Shown here piece by piece: positions 29,172-39,783 of a DNA stretch of 64,000 nucleotides. The position numbers and the translations under genes were made by a program. The notes beneath the pieces were generated by a model. It was not told where the DNA came from. It did no database searches and saw nothing but the letters and a program-made list of their open reading frames with translations. Source of the DNA: Streptomyces noursei ATCC 11455 (lineage in GTDB: Bacteria > Actinomycetota > Actinomycetes > Streptomycetales > Streptomycetaceae); contig NZ_CP011533.1 of the NCBI RefSeq assembly GCF_001704275.1, positions 5,828,001 to 5,892,000 of the forward strand, in the 5' to 3' direction. Positions within the stretch are counted from its first letter, which is position 1. Each line of letters opens with the position of its first letter.

Positions 29172-31562
29172 GTGAGACACCACCGAAGACTGTTCGGAAC
29201 GGCCGCCCTGGCCACGGCAATCGCCGCTACCGGGGCGGCCGTTCTCTCGACCGGGGTGGCCGCGGCCGACACCACCCGACCTGCCGCCTCCGCCGTCCGC
29301 CAGGACCCGGCCCCCGAACGCGCCGACGCCCACGACCTCAAGGGCCCGTTCAGCGACCGCCAGCGGGCGCAGCGCACCGAGGCGCTCCAGCAGGTCATAT
29401 CCGGCGACGCCAAGGCGACCGAGCGCGGCGGCTCCAAGGTCGTCAAGCTCGGCAAGGGCAAGTACGTCGAACTGGCCCGGGAGAAGACCGACAAGATCTT
29501 CACCATCCTCGTGGACTTCGGCGACAAGGTCGACGACACCACGATGTACGACCCGGACGGCGACGGCCCGCTGCCCCCGGTCAAGAAGTACGGCGGCACC
29601 CCCGGCCCGGCGCACAACCAGATCGCCAAGCCGGACCGCGCCAACGACAACAGCACGGCCTGGCAGGCGGATTACAACCGGCAGCACTACCAGGACCTCT
29701 ACTTCTCGCACGACAAGAAGAAGGAGTCGCTGGCCAAGTACTACGAGAAGCAGTCCTCGGGCCGCTACTCCGTCGACGGCCAGGTATCCGACTGGGTCCG
29801 GGTCCCGTGGAACGAGGCCCGCTACGGCTCCAACTACTGCGGCTCCACCAACTGCCCCAGCGCCTGGGACCTGATCCGCGACGCGGTCAACCAGTGGGTC
29901 GCCGACCAGAAGGCCAAGGGCCGCACCGACGCCCAGATCAAGGCGGACCTGGCGCAGTACGACCAGTGGGACCGCAACGACTACAACCACAACGGCAACT
30001 TCAACGAGCCGGACGGCTACCTCGATCACTTCCAGATCGTGCACGCCGGTGAGGACGAGTCGGCCGGCGGCGGCGCCCAGAAGACCGACGCCATCTGGGC
30101 GCACCGCTGGTACGCGTACGGCACCGACGCCGGCAAGACGGGCCCCGCGGGCAACAAGGCCGGCGGCACCCAGATCGGCGACACCGGCTTCTGGGTCGGC
30201 GACTACACCATGCAGCCGGAGAACGGCGGACTCGGCGTCTTCGCCCACGAGTACGGCCACGACCTGGGCCTGCCGGACGAGTACGACACCACCGGCAAGG
30301 GCGAATCCTCGGTGGACTTCTGGTCGTTGATGTCCGCCGGCTCCTGGCTCGGCCGCGGCAAGGACGCCATCGGCGACCTGCCCGGCGACATGAGCGCCTG
30401 GGACAAGCTCCAGCTGGGCTGGCTCAACTACGCCACCGCCAAGGCCGCCACGCCGTCCCGGCACACCCTGGGCGTCGCCGAGTACAACACCAGGAACAAG
30501 CAGGCACTCGTCGTCGACCTGCCCGCGAAGAAGGTCACCACCGAGATCGTCAAGCCCGCCGAGGGCGCCACGCAGTGGTGGAGCGGCATGGGCGACGACC
30601 TCTCCAACACCCTGACCCGGACGGTGGACCTCACCGGCAAGTCCCACGCGGCGCTCACCCTCAAGGGATGGTGGGACACCGAGAAGGACTACGACTACGC
30701 CTATGTCGAGGTCTCCACGGACGGCGGCGCCAACTGGACGCCCCTGGACGGCACCGCGAACGGCGCGGCCCTCCCGCGCGACGCGTCCGGCAAGCCCGCG
30801 CTGACCGGCACCGTCACCGCCCCGCAGGACCTGGCCTTCCCGCTGGACGCCTACGCCGGCAAGAAGATCGGCCTGCGCTTCCGCTACCAGACCGACGGCG
30901 GCGTCGCGCAGAAGGGCTTCACCGCCGACGCCCTGACCCTCACCGCCGACGGCGCCCCGCTGTTCACCGACGACGCCGAGCACGGCGACAACGGCTGGAC
31001 CAGCAAGGGCTTCTCGCGGATCGGCGCGTCCTTCACCAAGGACTACCCGCAGTACTACCTCGCCGAGAACCGCCAGTACGTCTCCTACGACAAGACCCTC
31101 AAGTCCGGCCCGTACAACTTCGGTTGGAAGAGCACCCGGCCGGGCTGGGTCGAGCACTTCCCGTTCCAGAACGGCGTGCTGATCTGGCTCTGGGACACCT
31201 CGCAGCGGGACAACAACGTCGGCGTGCACCCCGGCGTCGGGCGGATCCTCCCGGTCGACGCGCACCCGGCGGCCGAGCGCTGGGCCGACGGCACCCTGAT
31301 GCGCAACCGCTTCCAGACCTACGACGCGACCTTCACCGGCGCCCGGACGGACGCCCTCACGCTCCACAAGGACGGCGCCACGGTGAAGATCAAGTCCAAG
31401 CCCGGGGTGCGGGTCTTCGACGACCGCCACGGCGTCTACTACGACAAGGCGAACCCGACCGGCGGGGTGATCGTTCCTGACACCAACACCAAGATCGCGA
31501 TCGCCAAGGAGGCCGGCGACGGCTCCACGGTGATCCTCACGGTGGGCCCTGCGGGTAAGTAG
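29172..31562 (+). CDS. Secreted M6 metalloprotease (immune inhibitor A type)
   Basis: This 796-residue zinc protease has a signal peptide at residues 1-32 (ending TGVAAAD) and a propeptide region up to about 110. The peptidase domain carries HEYGH (His359, Glu360, His363) followed by DLGLPDEYD. A C-terminal beta-rich domain contains repeated motifs typical of immune inhibitor A enzymes, such as GWWDTEKDYDYAYVEVS and FRYQTDGG. Such enzymes degrade extracellular proteins. The GTG at 29172 is chosen because the ribosome binding site GGGGAGG precedes it and the signal peptide begins there. An upstream start at 29142 would add ten residues. A hairpin follows at 31591. Confidence 0.93.
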   Translation: MRHHRRLFGTAALATAIAATGAAVLSTGVAAADTTRPAASAVRQDPAPERADAHDLKGPFSDRQRAQRTEALQQVISGDAKATERGGSKVVKLGKGKYVELAREKTDKIFTILVDFGDKVDDTTMYDPDGDGPLPPVKKYGGTPGPAHNQIAKPDRANDNSTAWQADYNRQHYQDLYFSHDKKKESLAKYYEKQSSGRYSVDGQVSDWVRVPWNEARYGSNYCGSTNCPSAWDLIRDAVNQWVADQKAKGRTDAQIKADLAQYDQWDRNDYNHNGNFNEPDGYLDHFQIVHAGEDESAGGGAQKTDAIWAHRWYAYGTDAGKTGPAGNKAGGTQIGDTGFWVGDYTMQPENGGLGVFAHEYGHDLGLPDEYDTTGKGESSVDFWSLMSAGSWLGRGKDAIGDLPGDMSAWDKLQLGWLNYATAKAATPSRHTLGVAEYNTRNKQALVVDLPAKKVTTEIVKPAEGATQWWSGMGDDLSNTLTRTVDLTGKSHAALTLKGWWDTEKDYDYAYVEVSTDGGANWTPLDGTANGAALPRDASGKPALTGTVTAPQDLAFPLDAYAGKKIGLRFRYQTDGGVAQKGFTADALTLTADGAPLFTDDAEHGDNGWTSKGFSRIGASFTKDYPQYYLAENRQYVSYDKTLKSGPYNFGWKSTRPGWVEHFPFQNGVLIWLWDTSQRDNNVGVHPGVGRILPVDAHPAAERWADGTLMRNRFQTYDATFTGARTDALTLHKDGATVKIKSKPGVRVFDDRHGVYYDKANPTGGVIVPDTNTKIAIAKEAGDGSTVILTVGPAGK

Positions 31563-31590
31563 AAAGTAAAAGTCGCAGGTCAAAGCGTTG

Positions 31591-31622
31591 TCGGCCGTCG
31601 CCCCCTAGCGGGCGGCGGCCGA
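31591..31622 (+). terminator. Probable terminator of the M6 protease gene
   Basis: A 13-base stem, TCGGCCGTCGCCC against GGGCGGCGGCCGA with one G-U pair, encloses a six-base loop. It starts 28 bases after the stop codon. No strong T run follows, which is common for Streptomyces terminators. Confidence 0.65.
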
Positions 31623-31679
31623 TAGGCGTTTAGATGCGTCCTACAGTTCCTTGTTGACGCCGAGTCTCACGGGGGAGAT

Positions 31680-32036
31680 ATGACGATGACCAGAGGCGGC
31701 TTCATCAGGCTTCCGGGCGGAAGCGTGGTGGTAGCCCTCTCACTGCCCAGACCGGACCACGGACCGCTCTGCGGGCCGTACGACGGCGGCTGCCGCATCC
31801 GGGTCCTGGTTCACGCGGTGAACCGCCAGCGCGCCCTGACCAGGCTGCGCAACCTCGGACTGCGGGCCGTCTACCTGCGCGGCAACACCGAGCCGCCGAC
31901 GCCCGACGAGATCACCGCGGTGCTGCACCACCCCGACGGCCTGGTCTGGCGCGAGGCCCCCGACGACGACACCGAGTCCTGGCACCCGATACGCGCCCTG
32001 CTGCGCCAGGGCGCTCCCAGCCCGTCCGGCGTGTGA
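31680..32036 (+). CDS. Conserved hypothetical protein of 118 residues
   Basis: The protein is cytoplasmic with no membrane segment or signal. It has a conserved-looking centre (GPLCGPYDGGCRIRVLVHAV, then RALTRLRNLGLRAVYLRGN) and an acidic-tryptophan tail (WREAPDDDTESWHP). The ATG at 31680 follows GGGGGAGAT. It lies between the protease terminator and a convergent pncA. No function can be assigned. Confidence 0.7.
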   Translation: MTMTRGGFIRLPGGSVVVALSLPRPDHGPLCGPYDGGCRIRVLVHAVNRQRALTRLRNLGLRAVYLRGNTEPPTPDEITAVLHHPDGLVWREAPDDDTESWHPIRALLRQGAPSPSGV

Positions 32037-32070
32037 GGACGAGCGGCCGCCAGGCCGCGACACGGGTCCG

Positions 32071-32667
32071 TCAGCCGCCGGCGACCACCGGCTTGCCGCT
32101 CAGCTCCGCGCCCGCCGCGCGCAGCTCCGTGAGCGCCAGCTCGGTGGTCTCGGCGGCCACCCCGGCCGTCAGGTCCAGCAGGACCCGGGTGGCGAACCCC
32201 TCGTGGACGGCGTCCAGCGCCGTGGCCCGCACGCAGTGATCCGTGGCGATCCCGACCACGTCGACCTCGGTGACGCCCCGCTCCCGCAGCCAGCGGGCGA
32301 GCGGGGTGCCGTGCTCGTCCGTGCCCTCGAAGCCGCTGTACGCGGCGGCGTGGGCGCCCTTGGAGAACACCGCGTCGACCGCGCCGGAGGCGATGGCCGG
32401 CGCGAAGTTCGGGTGGAAGCCGCTGCCCTCGGTGCCCGCCACGCAGTGCACGGGCCAGGACGCGCGGTAGTCGGGGCGGTCGGAGAAGTGGTCGCCCGGA
32501 TCGACGTGGTGGTCGCGGGTGGCCACGACGTGGCGGTAGCCGCTGCCGGCCGCGGCGCCCACCAGATCGGTGATGGCCGCCGCGACGTCCGCGCCGCCCG
32601 CCACCGCGAGGCTGCCGCCCTCGCAGAAGTCGTTCTGTACATCGACGACGATCAGTGCCCGGTGCAT
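32071..32667 (-). CDS. pncA: Nicotinamidase
   Basis: This 198-residue isochorismatase-like hydrolase converts nicotinamide to nicotinate in NAD salvage. The catalytic triad is Asp9 (IVVDVQNDF), Lys103 (FSKGAH) and Cys145 (ATDHCVRAT). The metal site is in Asp52, His54 and His60 (RDHHVDPGDHF). The start at 32667 gives the normal N terminus MHRALIVVD. It lies 136 bases downstream of pncB on the same strand, so the two consecutive salvage steps are probably co-transcribed. Confidence 0.95.
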   Translation of the reverse strand: MHRALIVVDVQNDFCEGGSLAVAGGADVAAAITDLVGAAAGSGYRHVVATRDHHVDPGDHFSDRPDYRASWPVHCVAGTEGSGFHPNFAPAIASGAVDAVFSKGAHAAAYSGFEGTDEHGTPLARWLRERGVTEVDVVGIATDHCVRATALDAVHEGFATRVLLDLTAGVAAETTELALTELRAAGAELSGKPVVAGG

Positions 32668-32803
32668 GGTGCGTGCCTTCCGGCTGGGGTTCGAAGGGGC
32701 GCGTGGCGTGGTGTGACCGAGGGTAGCCACTGAGGGCGCGCGGCGGGAGGGGTGGGCGCGGTCCCGCCGCACCCGCCCGCCGGCCGCCGCCCGCGGGGGT
32801 CGC

Positions 32804-34132
32804 TCAGACGAACTCGGTGGGCAGCACCGGCTCGCCGCGGGACAGCTGGGTGGCCGACAGCGGCAGCCCGGCGCGGGCCGCGATGTGCCGGCTCCGGGCC
32901 GCGTCCAGCGGCTCCCGGGCCACCACCTTGCCGCCGCTGACCAGCGGCACCTGGAGCAGCCGGTCGGTCAACTCGGCCGGCACCGGGCCGGTGCCGACCA
33001 CCTCGGCCTCGGCCACCCCCTCCTCGTCCAGCCGGCGGGCCGCCCACTTGCGGCCGCCGACCGAGGACTTGGCGCCCATCGACTTCTTCGCCACCGGCCG
33101 CAGCGGCGCGCCCGGCTCGTTGCTGTCCGCCCGCGCGACCAGCTTGTAGACCATCGAGCAGGTCGGGTGCCCGCTGCCGGTCACCAGCTGGGTGCCGACC
33201 CCGTACGCGTCCACCGGCGCGGCGGCCAGCGAGGCGATGGCGTACTCGTCCAGGTCGCTGGTGACCACGATCCTGGTCTTGGTCGCGCCCAGCTCGTCCA
33301 GCTGCTGGCGCACCCGGTGCGCGATCAGCAGCAGGTCGCCGGAGTCGATCCGCACCGCGCCCAGGCCGGGGCCGGCCACCTCCACGGCGGAGCGCACCGC
33401 TTCGGTGACGTCGAAGGTGTCCACCAGCAGCGTGGTCCCGCTGCCCAGGGTCTCCACCTGCGCGGTGAAGGCGTCCCGTTCGCTGTCGTGCAGCAGGGTG
33501 AAGGCGTGCGCGCTGGTGCCGACCGTGGGGATGTTGTAGCGGAAGCCGGCCGCCAGGTCGGAGGTGACGTGGAAGCCGCCGACGTACGCGGCGCGGGCCG
33601 CGGCCACCGCGGAGAGCTCGTGGGTGCGCCGGGCGCCCATCTCCATCAGCGGGCGGTCGCCGGCCGCCACCGCCATCCGGGAGGCGGCCGCGGCCACCGC
33701 CGAGTCGTGGTTGAGGATCGAGAGGATCACCGTCTCCAGCACCACCGCCTCGGCGAAGGTGCCCTCGACGCGCATGATCGGCGAACCGGGGAAGTAGACC
33801 TCGCCCTCCGGGTAGCCCCAGATGTCGCCCCGGAAGCGGTAGTCGGCCAGCCAGTCCAGCGTCGGCCCGTCGAGGATGCCGCGCTCCCGCAGGAAGCCCA
33901 GGATGGTGTCGTCGAAGCGGAAGTTCTCCACCGCGTCCAGCACCCGCCCGGTGCCCGCCACCACGCCGTAGCGGCGGCCCTCGGGCAGCCGCCGGGTGAA
34001 GACCTCGAAGACCGACCGCCGGTCCGCGGTGCCGGACCGCAACGCGGCCTGCAGCATGGTGAGTTCGTACTGGTCGGTGAAGAGCGCAGTCGACGGCACG
34101 GCCACCGGCAGCCCCAGGTCTGCAACGTTCAC
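32804..34132 (-). CDS. pncB: Nicotinate phosphoribosyltransferase
   Basis: This 442-residue enzyme joins nicotinate to PRPP to give nicotinate mononucleotide, the step after PncA. Family segments include STALFTDQYELTMLQAAL at the N terminus, a phosphoribosyl-binding GTSAHAFTLLH and the RIDSGDLL region. VTSDLDEYAI and GVGTQLVTG follow. The GTG at 34132 is preferred over 34171 because a GCGAGG ribosome binding site precedes it and it gives the usual start VADLGLPV. It is divergent from clpS. Confidence 0.95.
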   Translation of the reverse strand: MNVADLGLPVAVPSTALFTDQYELTMLQAALRSGTADRRSVFEVFTRRLPEGRRYGVVAGTGRVLDAVENFRFDDTILGFLRERGILDGPTLDWLADYRFRGDIWGYPEGEVYFPGSPIMRVEGTFAEAVVLETVILSILNHDSAVAAAASRMAVAAGDRPLMEMGARRTHELSAVAAARAAYVGGFHVTSDLAAGFRYNIPTVGTSAHAFTLLHDSERDAFTAQVETLGSGTTLLVDTFDVTEAVRSAVEVAGPGLGAVRIDSGDLLLIAHRVRQQLDELGATKTRIVVTSDLDEYAIASLAAAPVDAYGVGTQLVTGSGHPTCSMVYKLVARADSNEPGAPLRPVAKKSMGAKSSVGGRKWAARRLDEEGVAEAEVVGTGPVPAELTDRLLQVPLVSGGKVVAREPLDAARSRHIAARAGLPLSATQLSRGEPVLPTEFV

Positions 34133-34352
34133 TTCGGCATACCTCGCAATTCGATACGCCACACCCGACACCGGCTGGAAGGCCGGGGGTTGTCCCCCGG
34201 GGGATGCGGCATGAGGACGATGCTACCCCCAATACTCGTCACTTTGACGATAGTGGGTGCGGGTGACCCTCGGGGCCCGCGGCGCCGCGCCGGTGCGACC
34301 CACGTCAGGGCCGTTTGTGCGTCTGCCGTCCGCTGGTGGCAGCATGGGCCCT

Positions 34353-34706
34353 GTGAGCGCCCACCCGTCACCCATGAGCACCCTCCGGCCACACCACGGC
34401 ACCCTCAGCGTGCCGGTCGAGATCGAACGTCCGGAGACCAGTGAGGCCCCCTTCGCGGTGCCGGAGCCCGACGTCCCGTGGGTCACGATCGTTCACAACG
34501 ACCCCGTGAATCTCATGAGCTATGTCTCCTACGTCTTCCAGACGTACTTCGGCTACACCAAGGACAAGGCGCACCGGCTGATGCTCGACGTCCACCACAA
34601 AGGCCGCGCGGTCGTCTCCAGCGGCACCCGGGAAGAAATGGAACGCGACGTGCAGGCCATGCACGGCTACGGCCTGTGGGCGACCCTGCAGCAGGACCGC
34701 GGATGA
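34353..34706 (+). CDS. clpS: ATP-dependent Clp protease adaptor ClpS
   Basis: ClpS delivers N-degron substrates to ClpA/ClpC-ClpP. The core is intact: [20 protein letters not shown] carries the binding-pocket Asn-Asp pair, followed by [20 protein letters not shown] and a C-terminal [13 protein letters not shown]. The protein has an N-terminal extension of about 35-40 residues that includes [18 protein letters not shown]. Three close starts (34344, 34353 and 34374) are possible and the ribosome binding sites are weak; 34353 is a compromise. The stop overlaps the next gene as ATGA. The clpS-DUF2017 pair is conserved across actinobacteria. Confidence 0.92.
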   Translation: MSAHPSPMSTLRPHHGTLSVPVEIERPETSEAPFAVPEPDVPWVTIVHNDPVNLMSYVSYVFQTYFGYTKDKAHRLMLDVHHKGRAVVSSGTREEMERDVQAMHGYGLWATLQQDRG

Positions 34707-35296
34707 CCGGCCGGTTCGAACCGCTGCCCGGCGGCGGCGCGGCGGCCCCGCTCGACGAGGCCGAGATCTCCATCCTGCGCAGCCTCGCCGTCCAACTCCT
34801 GGAGCTGATCGGCCCGGGGGAGGAGCCCGCCGGGACCGACGAGGACGCCATGCTGGCCGCGCTCTTCGCCGAGGGCCCCAGTGAGCCGCCGTCCGATCCG
34901 GTGCTCGCCCGCTTCTTCCCGGACGCCTACGGCGGCCCCGACCTCGTCCCGGACGACGACGTGCGCGCCGCCTCCGCCGAGTTCCGCCGCTACACCGAGA
35001 ACGACCTGCGGGACCGCAAGCGCTCGGACGCCCTGGCGCTGGTCCATGCGCTGAACGCGCTGTCGGCCGAGGGGGGCGGGGCGGTGCTGCGGCTCAAGCC
35101 GGACGAGTGCCGGCAGTGGCTCGGCGCGCTCAACGACCTCCGGCTGGCCATCGGCACCCGGCTGGAGGTCACCGACGAGGACGACGGCGGGGAACTGCTG
35201 CGGCTGCCGGACAGCGATCCGCGCAAGCCGATGGTGCTGGCCTACTTCTGGCTGGGCGGGCTCCAGGAGACGCTCGTCGAGGCGCTGACGGGCTGA
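34703..35296 (+). CDS. DUF2017 family protein
   Basis: The 197-residue protein belongs to the DUF2017 family, found beside clpS in actinobacteria; its biochemical role is unknown. It is a soluble, largely helical acidic protein with [19 protein letters not shown] near the N terminus and [20 protein letters not shown] towards the C terminus. The ATG at 34703 overlaps the clpS stop (ATGA), so the two are translated together, and a role in N-degron proteolysis is a fair guess only. Confidence 0.88.
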   Translation: MTGRFEPLPGGGAAAPLDEAEISILRSLAVQLLELIGPGEEPAGTDEDAMLAALFAEGPSEPPSDPVLARFFPDAYGGPDLVPDDDVRAASAEFRRYTENDLRDRKRSDALALVHALNALSAEGGGAVLRLKPDECRQWLGALNDLRLAIGTRLEVTDEDDGGELLRLPDSDPRKPMVLAYFWLGGLQETLVEALTG

Positions 35297-35646
35297 CCGC
35301 CGGACCGCCCGGCGGCTCCGGCGCGAACGGGGGCACGGCGGCCGGGCCTTTACCCCGCGTTCGCTCAGCGGATGCTCAAATCCGGATAACGATCGCGTTA
35401 CTGGACCCGTGTGGTGTGTTGTAGATTTCGCCCTTTGTCCTGATTTACCTGTGCGCCGGCTCACGCCGTCCCTGGTCGATCTCCGTCAAGCCGTGATAAA
35501 AGTTCTCGACCTGCCGTCAGCGACGCCACCCCTGTCGCTGCGGGAGCGCTGAGCCGGCCGACCGTCGGCGTGCAGGAACTCCATCCGGGGGGATCGGGAC
35601 CCGATCCGGAAAGAACCGGGTCGGTATGGAGAAAGGCGCACCACTC
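35297..35646. other. Intergenic region upstream of the amino-acid permease
   Basis: The 350 bases contain no supported gene. A perfect dyad, GGATCGGG and CCCGATCC around a single A, lies at 35591-35607, 40 bases before the permease start. It could be an operator or a leader hairpin. The promoter probably lies in the less GC-rich part near 35380-35430. Confidence 0.45.
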
Positions 35647-37089
35647 ATGACCTCTGTGCAGGTCGACAAGAATCGCGACGGCAACGAGGCCGCTGGCGAA
35701 GCCCCCGAAGAGGGCTACCAGCGGGGTCTGGGCAATCGCCAGATCCAGATGATCGCCATTGGTGGCGCCATCGGTACCGGTCTGTTCCTCGGAGCAGGCA
35801 AGGCCATTTCCAAGGCCGGACCGAGCATCATCCTGGCGTACGCCATCGTCGGTCTGGTCATCTTCCTCATCATGCGGGCCCTGGGCGAACTGCTCATGTA
35901 CCGGCCCGTCTCCGGCTCGTTCTCCGAGTACGGCCGGGAATTCCTCGGCCCGTTCATCGGATTCGTCACGGGCTGGACGTACTGGCTCTTCTGGGTCGTC
36001 ACCGGCATCACCGAAGTGACCGCCGCGGCCACCTATGTCCAGTACTGGAACGAGGGCATACCCCAATGGGTGTCCGCACTGGTCTTCACCGTCGCGCTCT
36101 TCGGTATCAACCTGATCTCGGTGAAGATCTTCGGTGAACTCGAATTCTGGTTCTCGATGGTCAAGGTCACCGCGATCATCGGCATGATCCTGATCGGCAT
36201 CGGCGTCATCACCCTCGGCTTCTCCAAGGCCGGCGACACCGCGTCGTTCAGCCTGCTGTGGAGCCACGGCGGCTTCTTCCCCAAGGGCATCGGCGGCACG
36301 CTGATGACGCTCCAGATCGTGATGTTCGCCTTCCTCGCCGTCGAACTCGTCGGCGTCACCGCGGGCGAGGCGACCGACCCGAAGAAGGTCCTCCCCAAGG
36401 CGATCAACACCGTGCCGTGGCGGATCGGCCTCTTCTACATCGGCGCGCTCATCATCATCCTGTCCGTCGTCAGCTGGACGGTCTTCAAGCCGGGCGTCAG
36501 CCCCTTCGTCGCCGCCTTCCAGCAGATCGGCCTGCCGGCCGGCGCGGGCATCGTCAACTTCGTCGTGCTGACCGCCGCGCTCTCCTCGGCCAACTCCGGG
36601 ATGTACTCCACCGGCCGGATGCTGCGCGACCTCGCGCTCAACGGCCAGGGCCCGAAGTTCTTCACCAAGCTCAGCAAGAACGGCCTGCCCACCCGGGGCA
36701 CCGGCATCTCGGTCGGCCTGATGCTGTTCGGCGTCTACATCAACTACCAGTGGCCCGGTGACGCGTTCAACTACGTCGTCTCCTTCGCCACCATCTCCGG
36801 TATGTGGGCCTGGATCGTCATCCTGCTCTCGCAGCTGCGCTACCGGGCCAAGGCGAACCGCGGCGAGCTGCCGCAGTCCGAGTTCAAGGCCCCCGGTGCC
36901 CCCTACACCTCGATCTTCGCGCTGGCCTTCATCGCCATGGTGATCGTGATGATGGGCATCGACCCGGACACCCGGATCTCGCTCTACGCGGCCCCCGTGT
37001 GGGCGCTCATCATGGCCGTGGGCTACCTGGCGATCAAGCGCCGGGACAGCGCGCAGCTGACCCCCGTGGAGCCGGCCGAGAAGGGCTGA
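35647..37089 (+). CDS. Amino-acid permease (APC superfamily)
   Basis: This 480-residue protein is an amino-acid:proton symporter with twelve predicted helices. The family hallmark is at the first helix (MIAIGGAIGTGLFLGAGKAI), followed by the consensus GELLMYRPVSGSFSEYGREF and TGWTYW. AANSGMYSTGRML-like sequence (SSANSGMYSTGRMLRDLA) follows in helix 8. It resembles GabP/AnsP/CycA-type permeases; the substrate is not defined by sequence. The ATG at 35647 has a GAGAAAGG ribosome binding site and is preferred to the ATG at 35626. A strong terminator follows. Confidence 0.92.
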   Translation: MTSVQVDKNRDGNEAAGEAPEEGYQRGLGNRQIQMIAIGGAIGTGLFLGAGKAISKAGPSIILAYAIVGLVIFLIMRALGELLMYRPVSGSFSEYGREFLGPFIGFVTGWTYWLFWVVTGITEVTAAATYVQYWNEGIPQWVSALVFTVALFGINLISVKIFGELEFWFSMVKVTAIIGMILIGIGVITLGFSKAGDTASFSLLWSHGGFFPKGIGGTLMTLQIVMFAFLAVELVGVTAGEATDPKKVLPKAINTVPWRIGLFYIGALIIILSVVSWTVFKPGVSPFVAAFQQIGLPAGAGIVNFVVLTAALSSANSGMYSTGRMLRDLALNGQGPKFFTKLSKNGLPTRGTGISVGLMLFGVYINYQWPGDAFNYVVSFATISGMWAWIVILLSQLRYRAKANRGELPQSEFKAPGAPYTSIFALAFIAMVIVMMGIDPDTRISLYAAPVWALIMAVGYLAIKRRDSAQLTPVEPAEKG

Positions 37090-37134
37090 CCCTCGAGGCG
37101 CCCGGCGGGAAATCCACCGGCTGTCCAGCATTCG

Positions 37135-37169
37135 GGCCCGCGCGTACCACTCTTCGGTACGCGCGGGCC
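37135..37169 (+). terminator. Terminator after the amino-acid permease gene
   Basis: A perfect 14-bp stem (GGCCCGCGCGTACC with GGTACGCGCGGGCC) encloses a seven-base loop ACTCTTC. It lies 46 bases after the stop codon and just before the JAMM protease gene, separating the two transcripts. Confidence 0.85.
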
Positions 37170-37236
37170 TGCCCGCCCGTCGCCCACCACCACCCTTGCC
37201 GGAGTGCTTCGCACGCACCTCCCTATCCTTGGCCGC

Positions 37237-37662
37237 ATGCTGACCCTCACCAAGGCCCTGCACGACGAGATCGTCGCGCACGCCCGCCAGGACCACCCCG
37301 ACGAAGCCTGCGGCGTGGTCGCGGGCCCGGCCGGCAGCGGCCGGCCCGAGCGGTTCATCCCGATGCTCAACGCCGCCCGCTCGCCCACGTTCTACGAGTT
37401 CGACTCCGCCGACCTGCTCAAGCTCTACCGCGAGATGGACGACCGGGACGAGGAGCCGGTGATCATCTACCACTCGCACACCGCCACCGAGGCGTACCCC
37501 TCGCGCACCGACATCTCCTACGCCAACGAGCCCGGCGCGCACTACGTCCTGGTCTCCACCGCCGACGCCGACGACGCCGGCCCCTTCCAGTTCCGCTCGT
37601 TCCGGATCGTGGACGGCGAGGTCACCGAGGAAGAGGTCCGGATAGTCGAGAGCTACGCCTGA
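37237..37662 (+). CDS. mec: JAMM/MPN+ metalloprotease, Mec-type (CysO-cysteine hydrolase)
   Basis: The 141-residue protein is a Mov34/MPN+ zinc protease. The JAMM residues are complete: Glu24, His79-x-His81 and Ser89-x2-Asp92 (HSHTATEAYPSRTD). In mycobacteria the equivalent enzyme Mec releases cysteine from the CysO-cysteine conjugate. Here cysO and cysM follow on the same strand, which supports the same role. The ATG at 37237 is chosen because it begins the fold (MLTLTKALHDEIVAHA); the open frame starts at 37204. Between this gene and cysO lies a 518-base gap with a probable leader peptide. Confidence 0.9.
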   Translation: MLTLTKALHDEIVAHARQDHPDEACGVVAGPAGSGRPERFIPMLNAARSPTFYEFDSADLLKLYREMDDRDEEPVIIYHSHTATEAYPSRTDISYANEPGAHYVLVSTADADDAGPFQFRSFRIVDGEVTEEEVRIVESYA

Positions 37663-37836
37663 CCCGTGGCGGACCTCATGCCGGAGCCGGTCTGCGGCCG
37701 TGACCTGGGCATTCGCCCCCGGGCACGGCACGTGCGGCGGACCGGGCCGGTGCCCCGTCCCACCTGGTGTGCGGCGGCCGACCGGATCCTGAGACGGGGT
37801 TCCAGAACCCGGACCGGGAATCGATACGATGACCGC

Positions 37837-38019
37837 ATGGTTGACCGTGTCGTGTGCGGAGTGAGCGAGCAGAGGCCGGGCGTGCTGCCGCACGCCCCGC
37901 TGGCCACGCGCCGCTCCGCCTCCACCCTCCTGGGCGCCTTCGGCGGCGGAGCCGCGCGACTGCACGTCGACCTGTGCCGCCTCTCCAGCGCCATCTGTCC
38001 GCGCTGCGCCGCGCGCTGA
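37837..38019 (+). CDS. Probable cysteine-responsive leader peptide upstream of cysO-cysM
   Basis: A 60-codon open frame ends with ARLHVDLCRLSSAICPRCAAR-type sequence; the diagnostic part is LHVDLCRLSSAIC followed by PRC. Short peptides ending in this motif are annotated in Streptomyces as putative leader peptides before sulfur and cysteine genes. Four cysteines occur in the peptide, three within the last thirteen residues. Ribosome stalling at these codons under cysteine starvation could control cysO and cysM, 161 bases downstream. An alternative start is the GTG at 37861. The 38020-38180 spacer is rich in CGCACCGCC-type repeats that could fold, but no clean attenuator was resolved. Confidence 0.6.
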   Translation: MVDRVVCGVSEQRPGVLPHAPLATRRSASTLLGAFGGGAARLHVDLCRLSSAICPRCAAR

Positions 38020-38180
38020 CCGTCGCGTCGGCCCGCGGCGCCACGCCGCACCCCGCAGGGCCCCGCGCCGTTCCGGCGCGCCGCACCGCCCGCATCCCCG
38101 CACCGCCGCGGCGCATCGCCGACGCACCGCCCGCACACCGCCCCCGCCATCGCATCCCGAACTCCGACAGGAGCACTCCC

Positions 38181-39414
<1,234 letters not shown>

Positions 39415-39427
39415 GCCCGACAGCCCC

Positions 39428-39468
39428 CGAAGGGGTGGCTTCCGGCGTCCGCCGGAGCCACCCCTTCG
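39428..39468 (+). terminator. Terminator after cysM
   Basis: An 18-bp stem (CGAAGGGGTGGCTTCCGGC with GCCGGAGCCACCCCTTCG, one bulged T) encloses the loop GTCC. It starts 14 bases after the cysM stop. Confidence 0.85.
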
Positions 39469-39730
39469 CGCGTCGCCGGGCCGCCGCCGGACACGTCCCG
39501 CGCGGCGCGGGCACGGCGGACTTTCCGCCCACCGGAAGCCCGGTGCACGGCCGCCCGCCGAACCCCCACCCGGACTGGTGATTCCGCCCACAGCTCGCCC
39601 CACCAAAGGCGTCACACGCCCCTTCGCGCCTTACGCTCGGGGGCACCGCACCGACTGCCAAGGACCCGGCAGCAGCCCGGCACGGCACCGCCGGGACCAC
39701 CACCCCCAAGGGGAGCCGCCGGCTGCCGCC

Positions 39731-39762
39731 CTCCCCCAGCTACCGCTGGGAGGTGCCCCCAG
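39731..39762. repeat. Short extragenic palindrome-like element
   Basis: CTCCCCCAGC and GCTGGGAGGTG form an imperfect hairpin followed by CCCCCAG. From memory, similar short CCCAGCTACCGCTGGG elements occur in many Streptomyces intergenic regions. It lies 22 bases before the MBL gene and is not obviously its promoter. Confidence 0.45.
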
Positions 39763-39783
39763 CCCACGGAGGTTCACGCCCGC

